A DNA stretch of 63,502 nucleotides from SIG607 sp045537575 (lineage in GTDB: Bacteria > Bacillota > Clostridia > Oscillospirales > Acutalibacteraceae): contig JAZSPU010000008.1 of NCBI GenBank assembly GCA_045537575.1, positions 1 through 63,502 of the forward strand, read 5' to 3'. A program made the position numbers and the translations under genes. Below, piece by piece: positions 23,763 through 31,312 of the stretch. Numbering within the stretch: position 1 is the first letter of the stretch; the number at the start of each line of letters is the position of its first letter. The notes under the pieces were generated by a model that had not been told where the DNA came from, searched no databases, and saw nothing but the letters and a program-made list of their open reading frames with translations.

Positions 23763-24503
23763 ATGTTTGATGCTTTAAAAACAAAAGACAAATGTGTTCA
23801 GTGGATAAGAGATTTTTTTGAAGAAAACGGAAAGGGCTGTAATGCTGTAATCGGTATTTCAGGCGGAAAGGACAGCTCTGTTGCCGCCGCCCTTTGCGTT
23901 GAAGCTTTAGGCAAGGACAGAGTTATAGGTGTGCTTATGCCTAAGGGGAAGCAGTTTGACATTGATATGGCATATCTTTTATGCGACCATTTGGGAATAA
24001 AGCAGATTGAAATAAATATTGAAGAGACCTTTAATGCCCTTATGAATGAAATTTCTTCAAAAATAGAGGTAAGCGAACAGACCAAAATAAATATTTCTCC
24101 CCGTATTCGTATGACAACCCTTTATGCCGTAAGTCAGTCCTTTAACGGCAGAGTGGTTAATACCTGCAATCTTTCGGAGGACTGGGTGGGTTATTCCACA
24201 CGCTATGGCGATGCCGCAGGTGATTTTTCCCCTATGTGCAATCTTACCGTTACCGAGGTTAAGGAAATAGGCAGAGTGTTAGGACTTCCCGACGTTCTTG
24301 TGGATAAGGTGCCCATAGACGGACTTTGCGGCAAAACTGATGAAGAAAATCTTGGCTTTACCTATGCCGAACTGGATAAATACATCCGTACCGGAGAAAT
24401 TGAAGATAAAGCGAAAAAAGAAATAATAGACAGAAAACACAAAACAAATCTCTTTAAACTTAAACTTATGCCGTCATTTGATCCAAAAAAAAGTTGTCTT
24501 TAA
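23763..24503 (+). CDS. nadE: NH3-dependent NAD+ synthase
   Basis: NadE amidates nicotinic acid adenine dinucleotide with ATP and ammonia, the last step of NAD synthesis. The 246-residue product has the PP-loop SGGKDSS (34-40), NTCNLSEDWVGYSTRYGDAAGDF, the deamido-NAD contact region, and GLCGKTDEENLGFTYAELDKYI. It lacks the glutaminase domain of long NadE forms, so free ammonia is the donor. It stands alone between a promoter and a terminator. Confidence 0.96.
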   Translation: MFDALKTKDKCVQWIRDFFEENGKGCNAVIGISGGKDSSVAAALCVEALGKDRVIGVLMPKGKQFDIDMAYLLCDHLGIKQIEINIEETFNALMNEISSKIEVSEQTKINISPRIRMTTLYAVSQSFNGRVVNTCNLSEDWVGYSTRYGDAAGDFSPMCNLTVTEVKEIGRVLGLPDVLVDKVPIDGLCGKTDEENLGFTYAELDKYIRTGEIEDKAKKEIIDRKHKTNLFKLKLMPSFDPKKSCL

Positions 24504-24518
24504 AAGACAACTTTTTTT
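24484..24518. terminator. Bidirectional terminator overlapping the nadE stop
   Basis: 11 bp arms around one base (24491-24513), flanked by A7 and T7. The nadE stop lies in the loop region, and the convergent DUF896 gene ends beyond it. Confidence 0.9.
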
Positions 24519-24723
24519 AATTCTTTGTTTTCTTTACTTTTTTCTTTGTGCCGTCGGGGTAGAGGATTGAAGTATTATTAAGCTGAATTTCAAGGCTTCT
24601 TTTATAGCCCTCTATATATTCTCGGCGAAGTACTGCCTGTTCAGCCTTTTCCTCTTCGGTAAGACCTTCCGCCTTGCTTTTTCTCGCAAGGAAATTTATA
24701 CGGTCAATTTTACTTTGTTCCAT
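24517..24723 (-). CDS. DUF896 protein (YnzC-like)
   Basis: The 68-residue product begins MEQSKIDRINFLARKSKAEGLTEEEKAEQAVLRREYIEGYKRSL, the helical-hairpin signature of the DUF896 family, small cytoplasmic proteins found across Firmicutes and partly SOS-linked in Bacillus. Function is not established. Its ATG overlaps the recR stop as TAATG, so it is the last gene of the dnaX operon. Confidence 0.9.
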   Translation of the reverse strand: MEQSKIDRINFLARKSKAEGLTEEEKAEQAVLRREYIEGYKRSLEIQLNNTSILYPDGTKKKVKKTKN

Positions 24724-25322
24724 TATATTTCGTTTCTTCCTTCCAATGCTCTGGTAAGAGTTTTTTCGTCTGCATATTCAAGGTCGCCGCCAACGGGGAT
24801 TCCGTATGCAAGACGGGTAACCTTTATGCCTAGCGGCTTTGCAAGACGGGATATATAGCTTGCGGTGGCTTCGCCCTCAACCGTAAGATTAGTTGCCATA
24901 ATAAGCTCTTTTACGTCGGTGTTAGAAAGCCTTGCCATAAGCTCTTTGATTTTAAGCTGTTCGGGGCCTACGCCGTCAAGTGGCGAAAAGGCGCCGTGAA
25001 GCACGTGGTAAAGACCTCTGTATTCCCTTGTTTTTTCAAAAGCAAGAACGTCCTTGGGGTCTTCTACAACGCATATTGTAGAATGGTCTCTTTGACTATC
25101 ATTGCAAACGGGACATATATCTGTGTCACTAAGCGCCTGACAGCAGGAGCAAAAACGGATTTTCTCTCTCGCTGTAATAAGCGCATTTGCGAATTTCTGA
25201 GCCCTTTCGGGCGGTTGAGCCAAAATATGAAAGGCAAGACGCTGGGCGGTTTTTTTACCAATACCGGGGAGCTTTTCAAACTGCGCCACAAGGTCGGTAA
25301 GGGAAGTAATGTTATATGCCAT
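24723..25322 (-). CDS. recR: Recombination mediator RecR
   Basis: RecR works with RecF and RecO to load RecA on gapped DNA. The 199-residue product has the N-terminal HhH (LVAQFEKLPGIGKKTAQRLAFHIL), a four-cysteine zinc finger (CSCCQALSDTDICPVC, about 57-72), a Toprim domain (ICVVEDPKDVLAFE) and C-terminal Walker-B-like YGIPVGGDLEYADEKTL. It follows ybaB directly, as in Bacillus and many Clostridia. Confidence 0.96.
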   Translation of the reverse strand: MAYNITSLTDLVAQFEKLPGIGKKTAQRLAFHILAQPPERAQKFANALITAREKIRFCSCCQALSDTDICPVCNDSQRDHSTICVVEDPKDVLAFEKTREYRGLYHVLHGAFSPLDGVGPEQLKIKELMARLSNTDVKELIMATNLTVEGEATASYISRLAKPLGIKVTRLAYGIPVGGDLEYADEKTLTRALEGRNEI

Positions 25323-25327
25323 AGCTG

Positions 25328-25669
25328 TTAAAACATTCCGGGGATATTAAGTCCGCCCGTAATTGCGCCCATTTCGGCTTCTGCTGTGGATGCGGCTTCA
25401 TTTATCGCGGCATTTACTGCAACGGTAATAAGGTCTTCAAGCATTTCTGCATCATCGGGATCAATGATATCGGGGCTTATGGTAAGCTTGGTTATGTTGT
25501 GTTTGCCGTCAACCGTTACGCTTACGGCACCGCCGCCTGAAGTTCCGTTATATTCTCTCTGCTCTAAATCAGCCTGAAGATTAGCCATATCCTCCTGCAT
25601 TTTTTGAGCCTGCTTGAGCATAGCGTTCATATTATTCGGTCCGCCGGAATTTGGGATTCTTACTTTCAT
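25328..25669 (-). CDS. YbaB/EbfC nucleoid-associated protein
   Basis: The product from ATG 25669 is 113 residues (GTG 25681 is a less likely start; AAGGTGG lies about eight bases before the ATG). It has the YbaB pattern MNAMLKQAQKMQEDMANLQADLE (helix), then a beta region GGGAVSVTVDGKHNITKLTISPDII and a C-terminal helix. These dimers bind and bridge DNA. It overlaps nothing but starts within a few bases of the dnaX stop. Confidence 0.93.
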   Translation of the reverse strand: MKVRIPNSGGPNNMNAMLKQAQKMQEDMANLQADLEQREYNGTSGGGAVSVTVDGKHNITKLTISPDIIDPDDAEMLEDLITVAVNAAINEAASTAEAEMGAITGGLNIPGMF

Positions 25670-25670
25670 A

Positions 25671-27254
25671 TCAGTTACCACCTTGTTCGATTTCTTTTAA
25701 TTTATTTGCAATAACCGCCAACATATCATTATCCTCTCGGGCGGTTTCGGTTTTTTTGTAGGGCCCCAGTCTATAGGATTTACCAAGATGCTTTACTGCG
25801 GCTTTTTTAATAGATTCTTTCATAATTTCGTTGCTGTTTATCATTGAACGGAACATAGGATTTGGCGCGTCAATAAGCAAAAATCCGCCGTCAATATAGG
25901 CTCTTGAGCCGTTAAGCACACCCATAGCGGGAGGACAAAGCTCGTAAACCGTTTCCAGTAGGTCGTGCCAACAGTCAAGCTCTCCGTTTGGAATCTGTCT
26001 TTCCACCGCTTCCTCGGTTTTTACTTCTTCTTTTTTAACTTCTGCTAGGGGGGTGGATGCAACCTCTTTAACGGTAGTAGCTTTTAGAGGAACGCCGGTA
26101 ACAACACCGCCGCTTAATGCTTCTTCCAAAGCAGATATTCTTCTTAAAAGGTCGCCTGTATCTGCAAGACTGTCATCCTTTGAGCAAAGACGGATAAGCG
26201 CCATTTCCATTTGAAGTCTTCTATCCCCCGTTTGCATAGAGGGGAAGATTTCCTTTAATATGCGAAGAATACGCATAATATCCTTAAGAGAATATTTTTC
26301 AGCCTGTTCATTAAGGGCGTTAAGATGTGAAGCAGAACAGATAATAGGCTTTTTGTCGCCCTTTACTGTTTTTACTATCATAAGGTCGCGGTAGTGAGAA
26401 GTAAGCTCGTTAAGAAGTCTTAACATATCTACCGAAGCGGTATAAAGGCTGTCAAGAAGGGTAAGAGCGCCTGATACGTCAAGCCTATTTACCGCATCAG
26501 CAAGCTTTATTAAATATTCTTTTCCCGCCATACCGCAGGCAGTTGATACAACCTGTTCGTCAATAACATCTCCGTTTGATACGCATATATCAAGAAGGCT
26601 TAAAGCATCACGCATACCGCCGTCTGCAGCTGCTGCAATAAGATTTGCGCCGCCGTCGGTAAGGGTAAGACCTTCCTGCTTTGCAACGAATTTTAAGCGC
26701 TCTTCAATAACCGAGCTTTCGATTCTGTGAAAATCAAAACGCTGACAACGGGAAAGAATGGTTGCGGGGAGCTTGTGAACCTCGGTAGTAGCAAGTATAA
26801 ATACTATATGAGCAGGGGGCTCTTCAAGGGTTTTAAGCAGAGCGTTAAAGGCTGATTCGGTAAGCATATGTACCTCGTCGATAATATAAACGCGAAACTT
26901 TGAAGAGGCGGGAGCAAAGTTTATCTGGTCGCGAAGCTCTCGGATATTATCAACACCGTTATTGGAAGCGGCATCAATTTCAGCAATATCGGTATTTTCA
27001 CCTGCTTCGGAAATTTTACAAGCGGCACATTTACCGCAAGGGTTACCGTTTTCACTGGAAAGGCAGTTAACGGCGCGGGCAAGAATTTTAGCGCAGGTGG
27101 TTTTACCTGTTCCGCGTGTTCCCGTAAAAAGATAGGCATGAAAAATTTTACCTAAGCTAAGCTGATTCTTAAGCGTTTCGGTAATATGGTCTTGTCCCAC
27201 TACGTCGCTAAAGGTGGTAGGGCGATATTTTCGGTATAAAGCCTGATATGCCAT
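25671..27254 (-). CDS. dnaX: DNA polymerase III subunits gamma/tau
   Basis: DnaX is the clamp-loader ATPase that organises the replisome. The product from ATG 27254 is 527 residues: MAYQALYRKYRPTTFSDVVGQ start, Walker A GTRGTGKTT, a four-cysteine zinc module (CLSSENGNPCGKCAAC), Walker B IDEVHML, and sensor 1 LATTE. The longer frame upstream runs into the SRP RNA and is not coding. The tau C-terminus is shorter than in Bacillus, and I saw no slippery run that would yield gamma by frameshift. Confidence 0.95.
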   Translation of the reverse strand: MAYQALYRKYRPTTFSDVVGQDHITETLKNQLSLGKIFHAYLFTGTRGTGKTTCAKILARAVNCLSSENGNPCGKCAACKISEAGENTDIAEIDAASNNGVDNIRELRDQINFAPASSKFRVYIIDEVHMLTESAFNALLKTLEEPPAHIVFILATTEVHKLPATILSRCQRFDFHRIESSVIEERLKFVAKQEGLTLTDGGANLIAAAADGGMRDALSLLDICVSNGDVIDEQVVSTACGMAGKEYLIKLADAVNRLDVSGALTLLDSLYTASVDMLRLLNELTSHYRDLMIVKTVKGDKKPIICSASHLNALNEQAEKYSLKDIMRILRILKEIFPSMQTGDRRLQMEMALIRLCSKDDSLADTGDLLRRISALEEALSGGVVTGVPLKATTVKEVASTPLAEVKKEEVKTEEAVERQIPNGELDCWHDLLETVYELCPPAMGVLNGSRAYIDGGFLLIDAPNPMFRSMINSNEIMKESIKKAAVKHLGKSYRLGPYKKTETAREDNDMLAVIANKLKEIEQGGN

Positions 27255-27277
27255 AAAAAGCCTTCCTTTCTTAAAAA

Positions 27278-27415
27278 AGTGTACTCGGGTGTACGAATGA
27301 ACCGATTTACTGCGGCGCACGGAAAAATCCACTTAATGCTGCTCGGTTCCCCGCCTGACATGGTTCATGGCATCCCGTCGCACAGGACCCGTCCATTCGC
27401 ACACCCGAATACACT
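27278..27415 (-). ncRNA. ffs: Signal recognition particle RNA (4.5S/scRNA)
   Basis: The minus strand shows the conserved SRP helix 8: GTCAGGC, a GGAA tetraloop closed by CGG/CCG, then GAGCAGCATTAAG. Outer strands 27278-27300 and 27393-27415 pair to close a long rod. The 5' end is set by a promoter whose -10 ends 7 bases upstream, and the 3' end by a T6 run at 27272-27277. The position directly before dnaX is the classic Firmicutes arrangement. At about 138 nt it is longer than the E. coli type and lacks an evident Alu domain. Confidence 0.93.
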
Positions 27416-27421
27416 GCATAT

Positions 27422-27450
27422 ATTATATACCATAATTTCTTTATTTACAA
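27422..27450 (-). promoter_or_regulatory. SRP RNA promoter TTGTAA-N17-TATAAT
   Basis: Minus strand -35 TTGTAA (27445-27450), -10 TATAAT (27422-27427). Predicted start at 27415 coincides with the first paired base of the RNA. Confidence 0.85.
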
Positions 27451-27488
27451 GAAATTTTTAATAAAAAATAAAAACATAATATAAAAGG

Positions 27489-27517
27489 TTGAATAATAAA
27501 GGTTTTTTTGATATAAT
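27489..27517 (+). promoter_or_regulatory. Promoter TTGAAT-N17-TATAAT (NUDIX operon)
   Basis: -35 TTGAAT at 27489-27494, -10 TATAAT at 27512-27517; the leader is about 67 bases. Confidence 0.7.
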
Positions 27518-27590
27518 AACTCTATGAATTTTCGAAAATTTCGGAAATATACGGAAAAAGTATAGAAAAAAGAAAAGGAAAAAGCCGAAA

Positions 27591-28112
27591 ATGGAAAAAT
27601 GGGATATCTTAAATTCCTCCGGTGAAGTTACCGGCAAAACGGCTGTACGCGGTAATTATTTTATGCGACCGGGTGAATATCATCTGGTGGTGCATATATG
27701 GGTTGTTTCAAAAGACGGAAAGCTTTTGATTCAACGCAGAAGCGACGATAAAAAGCTTATGCCGGGTGAATGGGCTGCCACCGGCGGCTCTGCAATTTCG
27801 GGCGAAACATCCTACTGTGCCGCTCAGCGCGAACTTTTAGAGGAACTGGGAATCAGTTGCACACAGCGTCTGTGCAAAAAAATGGGACGCATAAAGAAGA
27901 GGAATTCTTTCGTTGATATATGGTTTACTACAAGCGATGCCGACGTATCCTCTTTAAATCTGCAATCCAGCGAGGTTGCAGAAGCAAGATGGGTTAGTGA
28001 AGAAACCCTTAAAAAAATGGTGGAAGACAGACAATTCCACAATTACGGTAAAGAGTATTTTGATATGATTTTTAAGTATGCAAAGGATTATAGAAATGAG
28101 TTTTTCGGTTAA
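27591..28112 (+). CDS. NUDIX hydrolase
   Basis: The 173-residue product has a complete Nudix box (GGSAISGETSYCAAQRELLEELGI: GX5EX7REUXEEXGU), so it hydrolyses a nucleoside diphosphate linked to another group. The N-terminus (WDILNSSGEVTGKTAVRG) and QRRSDDKKLMPGEWAATGG resemble the isopentenyl-diphosphate isomerase-like/YfcD subgroup of Nudix proteins. The substrate is unknown. The next gene starts inside its last codons. Confidence 0.92.
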   Translation: MEKWDILNSSGEVTGKTAVRGNYFMRPGEYHLVVHIWVVSKDGKLLIQRRSDDKKLMPGEWAATGGSAISGETSYCAAQRELLEELGISCTQRLCKKMGRIKKRNSFVDIWFTTSDADVSSLNLQSSEVAEARWVSEETLKKMVEDRQFHNYGKEYFDMIFKYAKDYRNEFFG

Positions 28113-29016
28113 TGGACAAAGCTGTCCTATTTGCAAAGCCTATTTGTTTGATGAGGATGAAATAGCGGTATGCCCCGTATGCGCCGCTCCCCATCACAGA
28201 GAGTGCTTTATAAATACAGGTCGGTGCGGAATGGAAGAATTTCACGGCACCGATATGCAGTATGATAAAGTTAGAGAAAAAAGTGAAGTTAAAGAGGAAA
28301 AAACGGAGGATTTACAGGAATGTCCTTCCTGTCATAGCCGTTTTCCAAAGGGTGATTCTTTTTGTAATCAGTGCGGCGCTCCTGTAAATAAGGGAGCTCC
28401 CTTTGCTATAAAAATTGACTTTTTGGGCGGAGTAAAGCCTGATGAGGATTTAGGCGAGGGCGTTACTGCTGATGAAGCAAAGGATTTTGTAATGGTTTCC
28501 ACTAACCGCTTTATTCCAAAGTTTAAGGAGTTTAAAAACGGCGGAAAGGTTTGGTTTAGCTTTTGGCATCTTCTTTTCCCGACAGCCAGCTTTGCTATGC
28601 GTAAGATGTATTCTTATGCTTTTATATCGGGAGCTATTGAAATAGCCGCAAATATACTTCTTGCGCCCTTTAACAGCTCTATCGGTCAGCTTATGGCAGA
28701 CTCAAGCATTAAAACCTATTATGATTTGGCACAGGCTTTAATTGCCAGTAACGATAAGGCTTTATGGATGAACTTTTTGCTTGGCGCAATAGGTGTATTG
28801 CTCGCGGTATCGGTAAGGCTTTTGAGCGCGCTGTTTGCCAATAAGCTTTACTATAAGCATACCGTAAAGAGTCTTAAGGAAATAAAAGAAACAGCTACAG
28901 ATGAGGAACAAAAGCTAAAACTTATCAGGAAAAAAGGCGGAGTTAATCTTTTTGCATTTGTTATAGCCTATATGGCGGTTTCCTTTATTCCGTCTGTAAT
29001 CTTTTCCTTTATTTAA
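28096..29016 (+). CDS. Prokaryotic RING-finger-like membrane protein
   Basis: The product from ATG 28096 (AAAGGA upstream; overlaps the NUDIX end by 17 bases) is 306 residues. The N-terminus has a treble-clef/RING-like pattern as in the Prok-RING_1 family: Cys10, Cys13, Cys26, Cys29, His33/34, Cys37, Cys44. A second zinc ribbon follows (Cys76, 79, 90, 93). The rest has several membrane spans (about 170-305) like DUF2628 proteins. Bacterial members of this family have no proven ubiquitin-type activity; a zinc-dependent protein contact at the membrane is a fair inference. The next gene is another zinc ribbon. Confidence 0.82.
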   Translation: MSFSVNGQSCPICKAYLFDEDEIAVCPVCAAPHHRECFINTGRCGMEEFHGTDMQYDKVREKSEVKEEKTEDLQECPSCHSRFPKGDSFCNQCGAPVNKGAPFAIKIDFLGGVKPDEDLGEGVTADEAKDFVMVSTNRFIPKFKEFKNGGKVWFSFWHLLFPTASFAMRKMYSYAFISGAIEIAANILLAPFNSSIGQLMADSSIKTYYDLAQALIASNDKALWMNFLLGAIGVLLAVSVRLLSALFANKLYYKHTVKSLKEIKETATDEEQKLKLIRKKGGVNLFAFVIAYMAVSFIPSVIFSFI

Positions 29017-29027
29017 GGAGGTAAATT

Positions 29028-29375
29028 ATGAAAATTTGTAAAGTGTGTAAATGTGAAAACGAAGAACAGTTTGTTTACTGTAAAAATTGCGGAGCTCAAC
29101 TGGAGGTTATCCCTCCTGTAAAAACCGAGCCTGAAATCCCTGCTGCGCCCACTCCCGCTGTACAGGACACAGCGCCCAAAAATCTGTACGAAAATGCGGT
29201 GGCAAGTCAGCCTGTTGAAAGCAACCCCGCTCCCGTAAACACCCTTCCTTCCCTTGTGCCTGTTAAGATGTTACTTCCCGAACCTACTAATCCCGAAATA
29301 AAAACGGTGCAGACGGTTTATGTAACACCTGCTCAAAAGGCGGCTATACAGTACGATATGTTAAAACAAAAATAA
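29028..29375 (+). CDS. Zinc-ribbon protein with Pro-rich tail
   Basis: The 115-residue product starts with a double CXXC zinc ribbon (CKVCKCENEEQFVYCKNCGAQL), followed by a low-complexity Pro/Ala/Val-rich region and no membrane span. GGAGG lies 7 bases before ATG. It probably acts as an adaptor to the membrane protein encoded 11 bases upstream. No enzymatic motif is seen. Confidence 0.8.
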   Translation: MKICKVCKCENEEQFVYCKNCGAQLEVIPPVKTEPEIPAAPTPAVQDTAPKNLYENAVASQPVESNPAPVNTLPSLVPVKMLLPEPTNPEIKTVQTVYVTPAQKAAIQYDMLKQK

Positions 29376-29386
29376 TATAAAATAAG

Positions 29387-29424
29387 AAACGGAGAAAACT
29401 TTTAATGGGTTTTCTCCGTTTTTT
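29387..29424. terminator. Terminator after the zinc-ribbon gene
   Basis: AAACGGAGAAAAC with its complement GTTTTCTCCGTTT, 9-base loop, T6. Confidence 0.88.
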
Positions 29425-29458
29425 ACATTCTTTTGGGAATACTAAGCAGGGTGAAATT

Positions 29459-29815
29459 ATGAAAAAGAAAAAATATATGTACTTTGCTTTCGGAATACTG
29501 GTAGGACTGGTTAACGGTCTTTTAGGGGCGGGCGGCGGTATGATAGCTGTACCTCTTCTTAAAAAATGCGGTCTTGATACAAAAAAAGCTCACGCAAATG
29601 CCGTAGCGGTGATTTTGCCCATCACCCTTTTCAGCGCCGTTATTTATATGCTTAAGGGATATGTAAATCTTAAAGACGCTCTTATTTTTATGCCCCTTGG
29701 TGTAGTGGGCTCGATTTTGGCAACCTATTTGCTTAAAAAGATTTCTCCTGTGCTTTTGCGTGGTGTTTTCGGCGGATTTATGATTTGGGCAGGGATAAGG
29801 ATGTTATTAAGATAA
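29459..29815 (+). CDS. TSUP/TauE-SafE transporter, first half-size subunit
   Basis: The product from ATG 29459 is 118 residues (the upstream ATG 29405 lies in the terminator). It has about four membrane spans and the TSUP glycine motif GLLGAGGGMIAVPLL. Normal TauE/SafE exporters are ~250 residues with two such repeats; here each repeat is a separate gene. The stop overlaps the start of the second as TAATG. It probably exports a sulfur-containing or organic anion as a heterodimer. Confidence 0.85.
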   Translation: MKKKKYMYFAFGILVGLVNGLLGAGGGMIAVPLLKKCGLDTKKAHANAVAVILPITLFSAVIYMLKGYVNLKDALIFMPLGVVGSILATYLLKKISPVLLRGVFGGFMIWAGIRMLLR

Positions 29816-30210
29816 TGCTTATAGTGAAATTAATTGCAGGGCTTCTTTCGGGAATAATAGGCGGTTTAGGGCTTGGCGGCGGCGCTGTGTTGCTTATATA
29901 TCTAAGGGTATTTGAAAATAAACCTCAGCTTTTAAGTCAGGGAATAAATCTTCTTTTCTTTATTCCCATAGGCATTGTTGCGGTGATTATTTATTTTAAA
30001 AAAGGTCTTATTGAGTTTAAAACGGTGCTTCCTATAGCGGCCTTCGGTGTTGTGGGCGCCGTTATAGGATATTTGCTGACTTTGGTGATGAGCGCTGCGT
30101 TTATAGGAAAAATATTTGCCTTTATTCTTATATCTATGGGAATAAGTGAAATTATTAAAGTTTTTCTCTTGAAAGTTAAAAAGAAATGTGGTAAGATAAA
30201 AACAGAATAA
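29815..30210 (+). CDS. TSUP/TauE-SafE transporter, second half-size subunit
   Basis: The product from ATG 29815 is 131 residues with about four membrane spans and the second TSUP motif, GIIGGLGLGGGAVLLIYL. It is translationally coupled to the first half. No frameshift joins them: the first ends with an in-frame TAA, and the second has its own start. Tandem half-size members occur in Clostridia, but a recent split of one gene cannot be excluded. Confidence 0.85.
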   Translation: MLIVKLIAGLLSGIIGGLGLGGGAVLLIYLRVFENKPQLLSQGINLLFFIPIGIVAVIIYFKKGLIEFKTVLPIAAFGVVGAVIGYLLTLVMSAAFIGKIFAFILISMGISEIIKVFLLKVKKKCGKIKTE

Positions 30211-30217
30211 ATGTTCG
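30169..30217 (+). promoter_or_regulatory. lexA promoter with LexA box
   Basis: -35 TTGAAA (30169-30174), 17 bp, -10 TAAGAT (30192-30197). At the predicted start, 30204-30217 reads AGAATAAATGTTCG, 8 of 10 matches to the Gram-positive box CGAAC-N4-GTTCG. The promoter lies within the end of the TSUP gene. Confidence 0.6.
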
Positions 30218-30230
30218 GGAGGAAAAATAA

Positions 30231-30818
30231 ATGGCAAAGGCTAAGCTTAATGAAAGACAGGAAAAGGTTTACCGTTATCTTATTTCCAGTATGTCAAACG
30301 GTCTGCCTCCTACAGTAAGAGAAATATGTAAGGCTTGTCAGATAAAATCCACTTCTACCGTTCATGCAGTACTTGATTCACTTGAACAAAACGGATATAT
30401 TATACGTGACAGTCATTCGTCACGCGCCATAAGAATTGCCGACAGCGTATCTGCTGCAAGAGTACCTCTTGTAGGAAGGGTTACTGCAGGTCAGCCTATT
30501 TTGGCGGTTGAGCAGATAGAGGATTATATCCCTTATCCTGCAAATGATTCGGAAGGACTTTTTGCGCTTCGTGTAGTAGGACTTTCAATGAGGGACGCAG
30601 GTATTCTTGACGGTGATATAGTTGTCGCCGATAAAAATGCCGCATATAAAAGCGGAGATATAATAATAGGTATGGATGGGGAAGAGGCTACTGTAAAAAG
30701 ACTTCTCCAAAAGGACGGCAAGGTAATTTTTATGCCTGAAAATCCCGATTTTGATCCCATTTATCCCGAAAATCCTTCCGTACTCGGCAAGGTTATAGGA
30801 AGCTACAGGAAGTATTGA
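30231..30818 (+). CDS. lexA: SOS repressor LexA
   Basis: LexA represses DNA-damage genes and self-cleaves with RecA. The 195-residue product has an N-terminal winged helix (LPPTVREICKACQIKSTSTVHAVLDSLEQNGYI), the cleavage site Ala86-Gly87 (RVTAGQ) and the Ser119/Lys156 dyad (GLSMRDAG and TVKRLL). A LexA-like box overlaps its own start site, implying autorepression. The rnhA gene follows after one base. Confidence 0.96.
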   Translation: MAKAKLNERQEKVYRYLISSMSNGLPPTVREICKACQIKSTSTVHAVLDSLEQNGYIIRDSHSSRAIRIADSVSAARVPLVGRVTAGQPILAVEQIEDYIPYPANDSEGLFALRVVGLSMRDAGILDGDIVVADKNAAYKSGDIIIGMDGEEATVKRLLQKDGKVIFMPENPDFDPIYPENPSVLGKVIGSYRKY

Positions 30819-30819
30819 T

Positions 30820-31260
30820 ATGAAAACTGTTGAAATTTTTACCGATGGCGCCTGTTCGGGAAATCCCGGCCCAGGCGGTTGGGGCGCAATACTTCGTTAC
30901 GGAAAAACTGAAAAGGAACTTTCGGGCGGCGAAAAAGAAACCACAAATAACCGAATGGAGCTTACTGCCGCTATAATGGCGCTTCGCGCTTTAAAGGAGC
31001 CTTGTAAGGTGGTGCTGACCACCGATTCCAAATATCTTTCCGACGGAATTGGGCTTGGCTGGGCAGAGTCCTGGAAGAAAAACGGTTGGAGAAAGGCTGA
31101 CAAAAAACCTGCTTTAAACGTTGACTTGTGGGAAGAAATTCTTGAACTTTTCAAAAAACACGACGTAACTATAAACTGGGTTAAGGGGCATAACGGACAT
31201 AAAGAAAACGAACGTTGCGATGCTCTCGCTGTGGAATTTTATAAAAATTTAGATAAATAA
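30820..31260 (+). CDS. rnhA: Ribonuclease HI
   Basis: RNase HI cuts RNA in RNA:DNA hybrids. The 146-residue product has the expected DEDD elements: IFTDGACSGNPGPGGWG (first Asp), NNRMELTAAI (Glu), LTTDSKYL (Asp) and a C-terminal HNGHKENERCDALA. It follows lexA with a 1-base gap and would be co-transcribed, so it may respond to DNA damage. Confidence 0.96.
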   Translation: MKTVEIFTDGACSGNPGPGGWGAILRYGKTEKELSGGEKETTNNRMELTAAIMALRALKEPCKVVLTTDSKYLSDGIGLGWAESWKKNGWRKADKKPALNVDLWEEILELFKKHDVTINWVKGHNGHKENERCDALAVEFYKNLDK

Positions 31261-31267
31261 TAAAAAT

Positions 31268-31300
31268 GACGCTCAAGATTTTCCTTGAGCGTCTTATTTT
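31268..31300. terminator. Terminator between rnhA and birA
   Basis: GACGCTCAAG and CTTGAGCGTC with a 6-base loop and TTATTTT. Confidence 0.85.
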
Positions 31301-31312
31301 AAGCGTCTTATT

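Larger units (their letters stand above)
27255..27590. other. Gap between dnaX and NUDIX genes
   Basis: The 336-base gap is explained by the SRP RNA (27278-27415), its promoter (27422-27450) and the divergent NUDIX promoter (27489-27517). A perfect 14-base palindrome AATTTTCGAAAATT lies at 27527-27540 in the NUDIX leader. No coding sequence. Confidence 0.7.

Noticed and set aside
27255..27332. N-terminal extension of dnaX
   Set aside because: It would translate the 3' half of the SRP RNA; MAYQALYRKYRP from 27254 is the conserved DnaX start with its own ribosome site.
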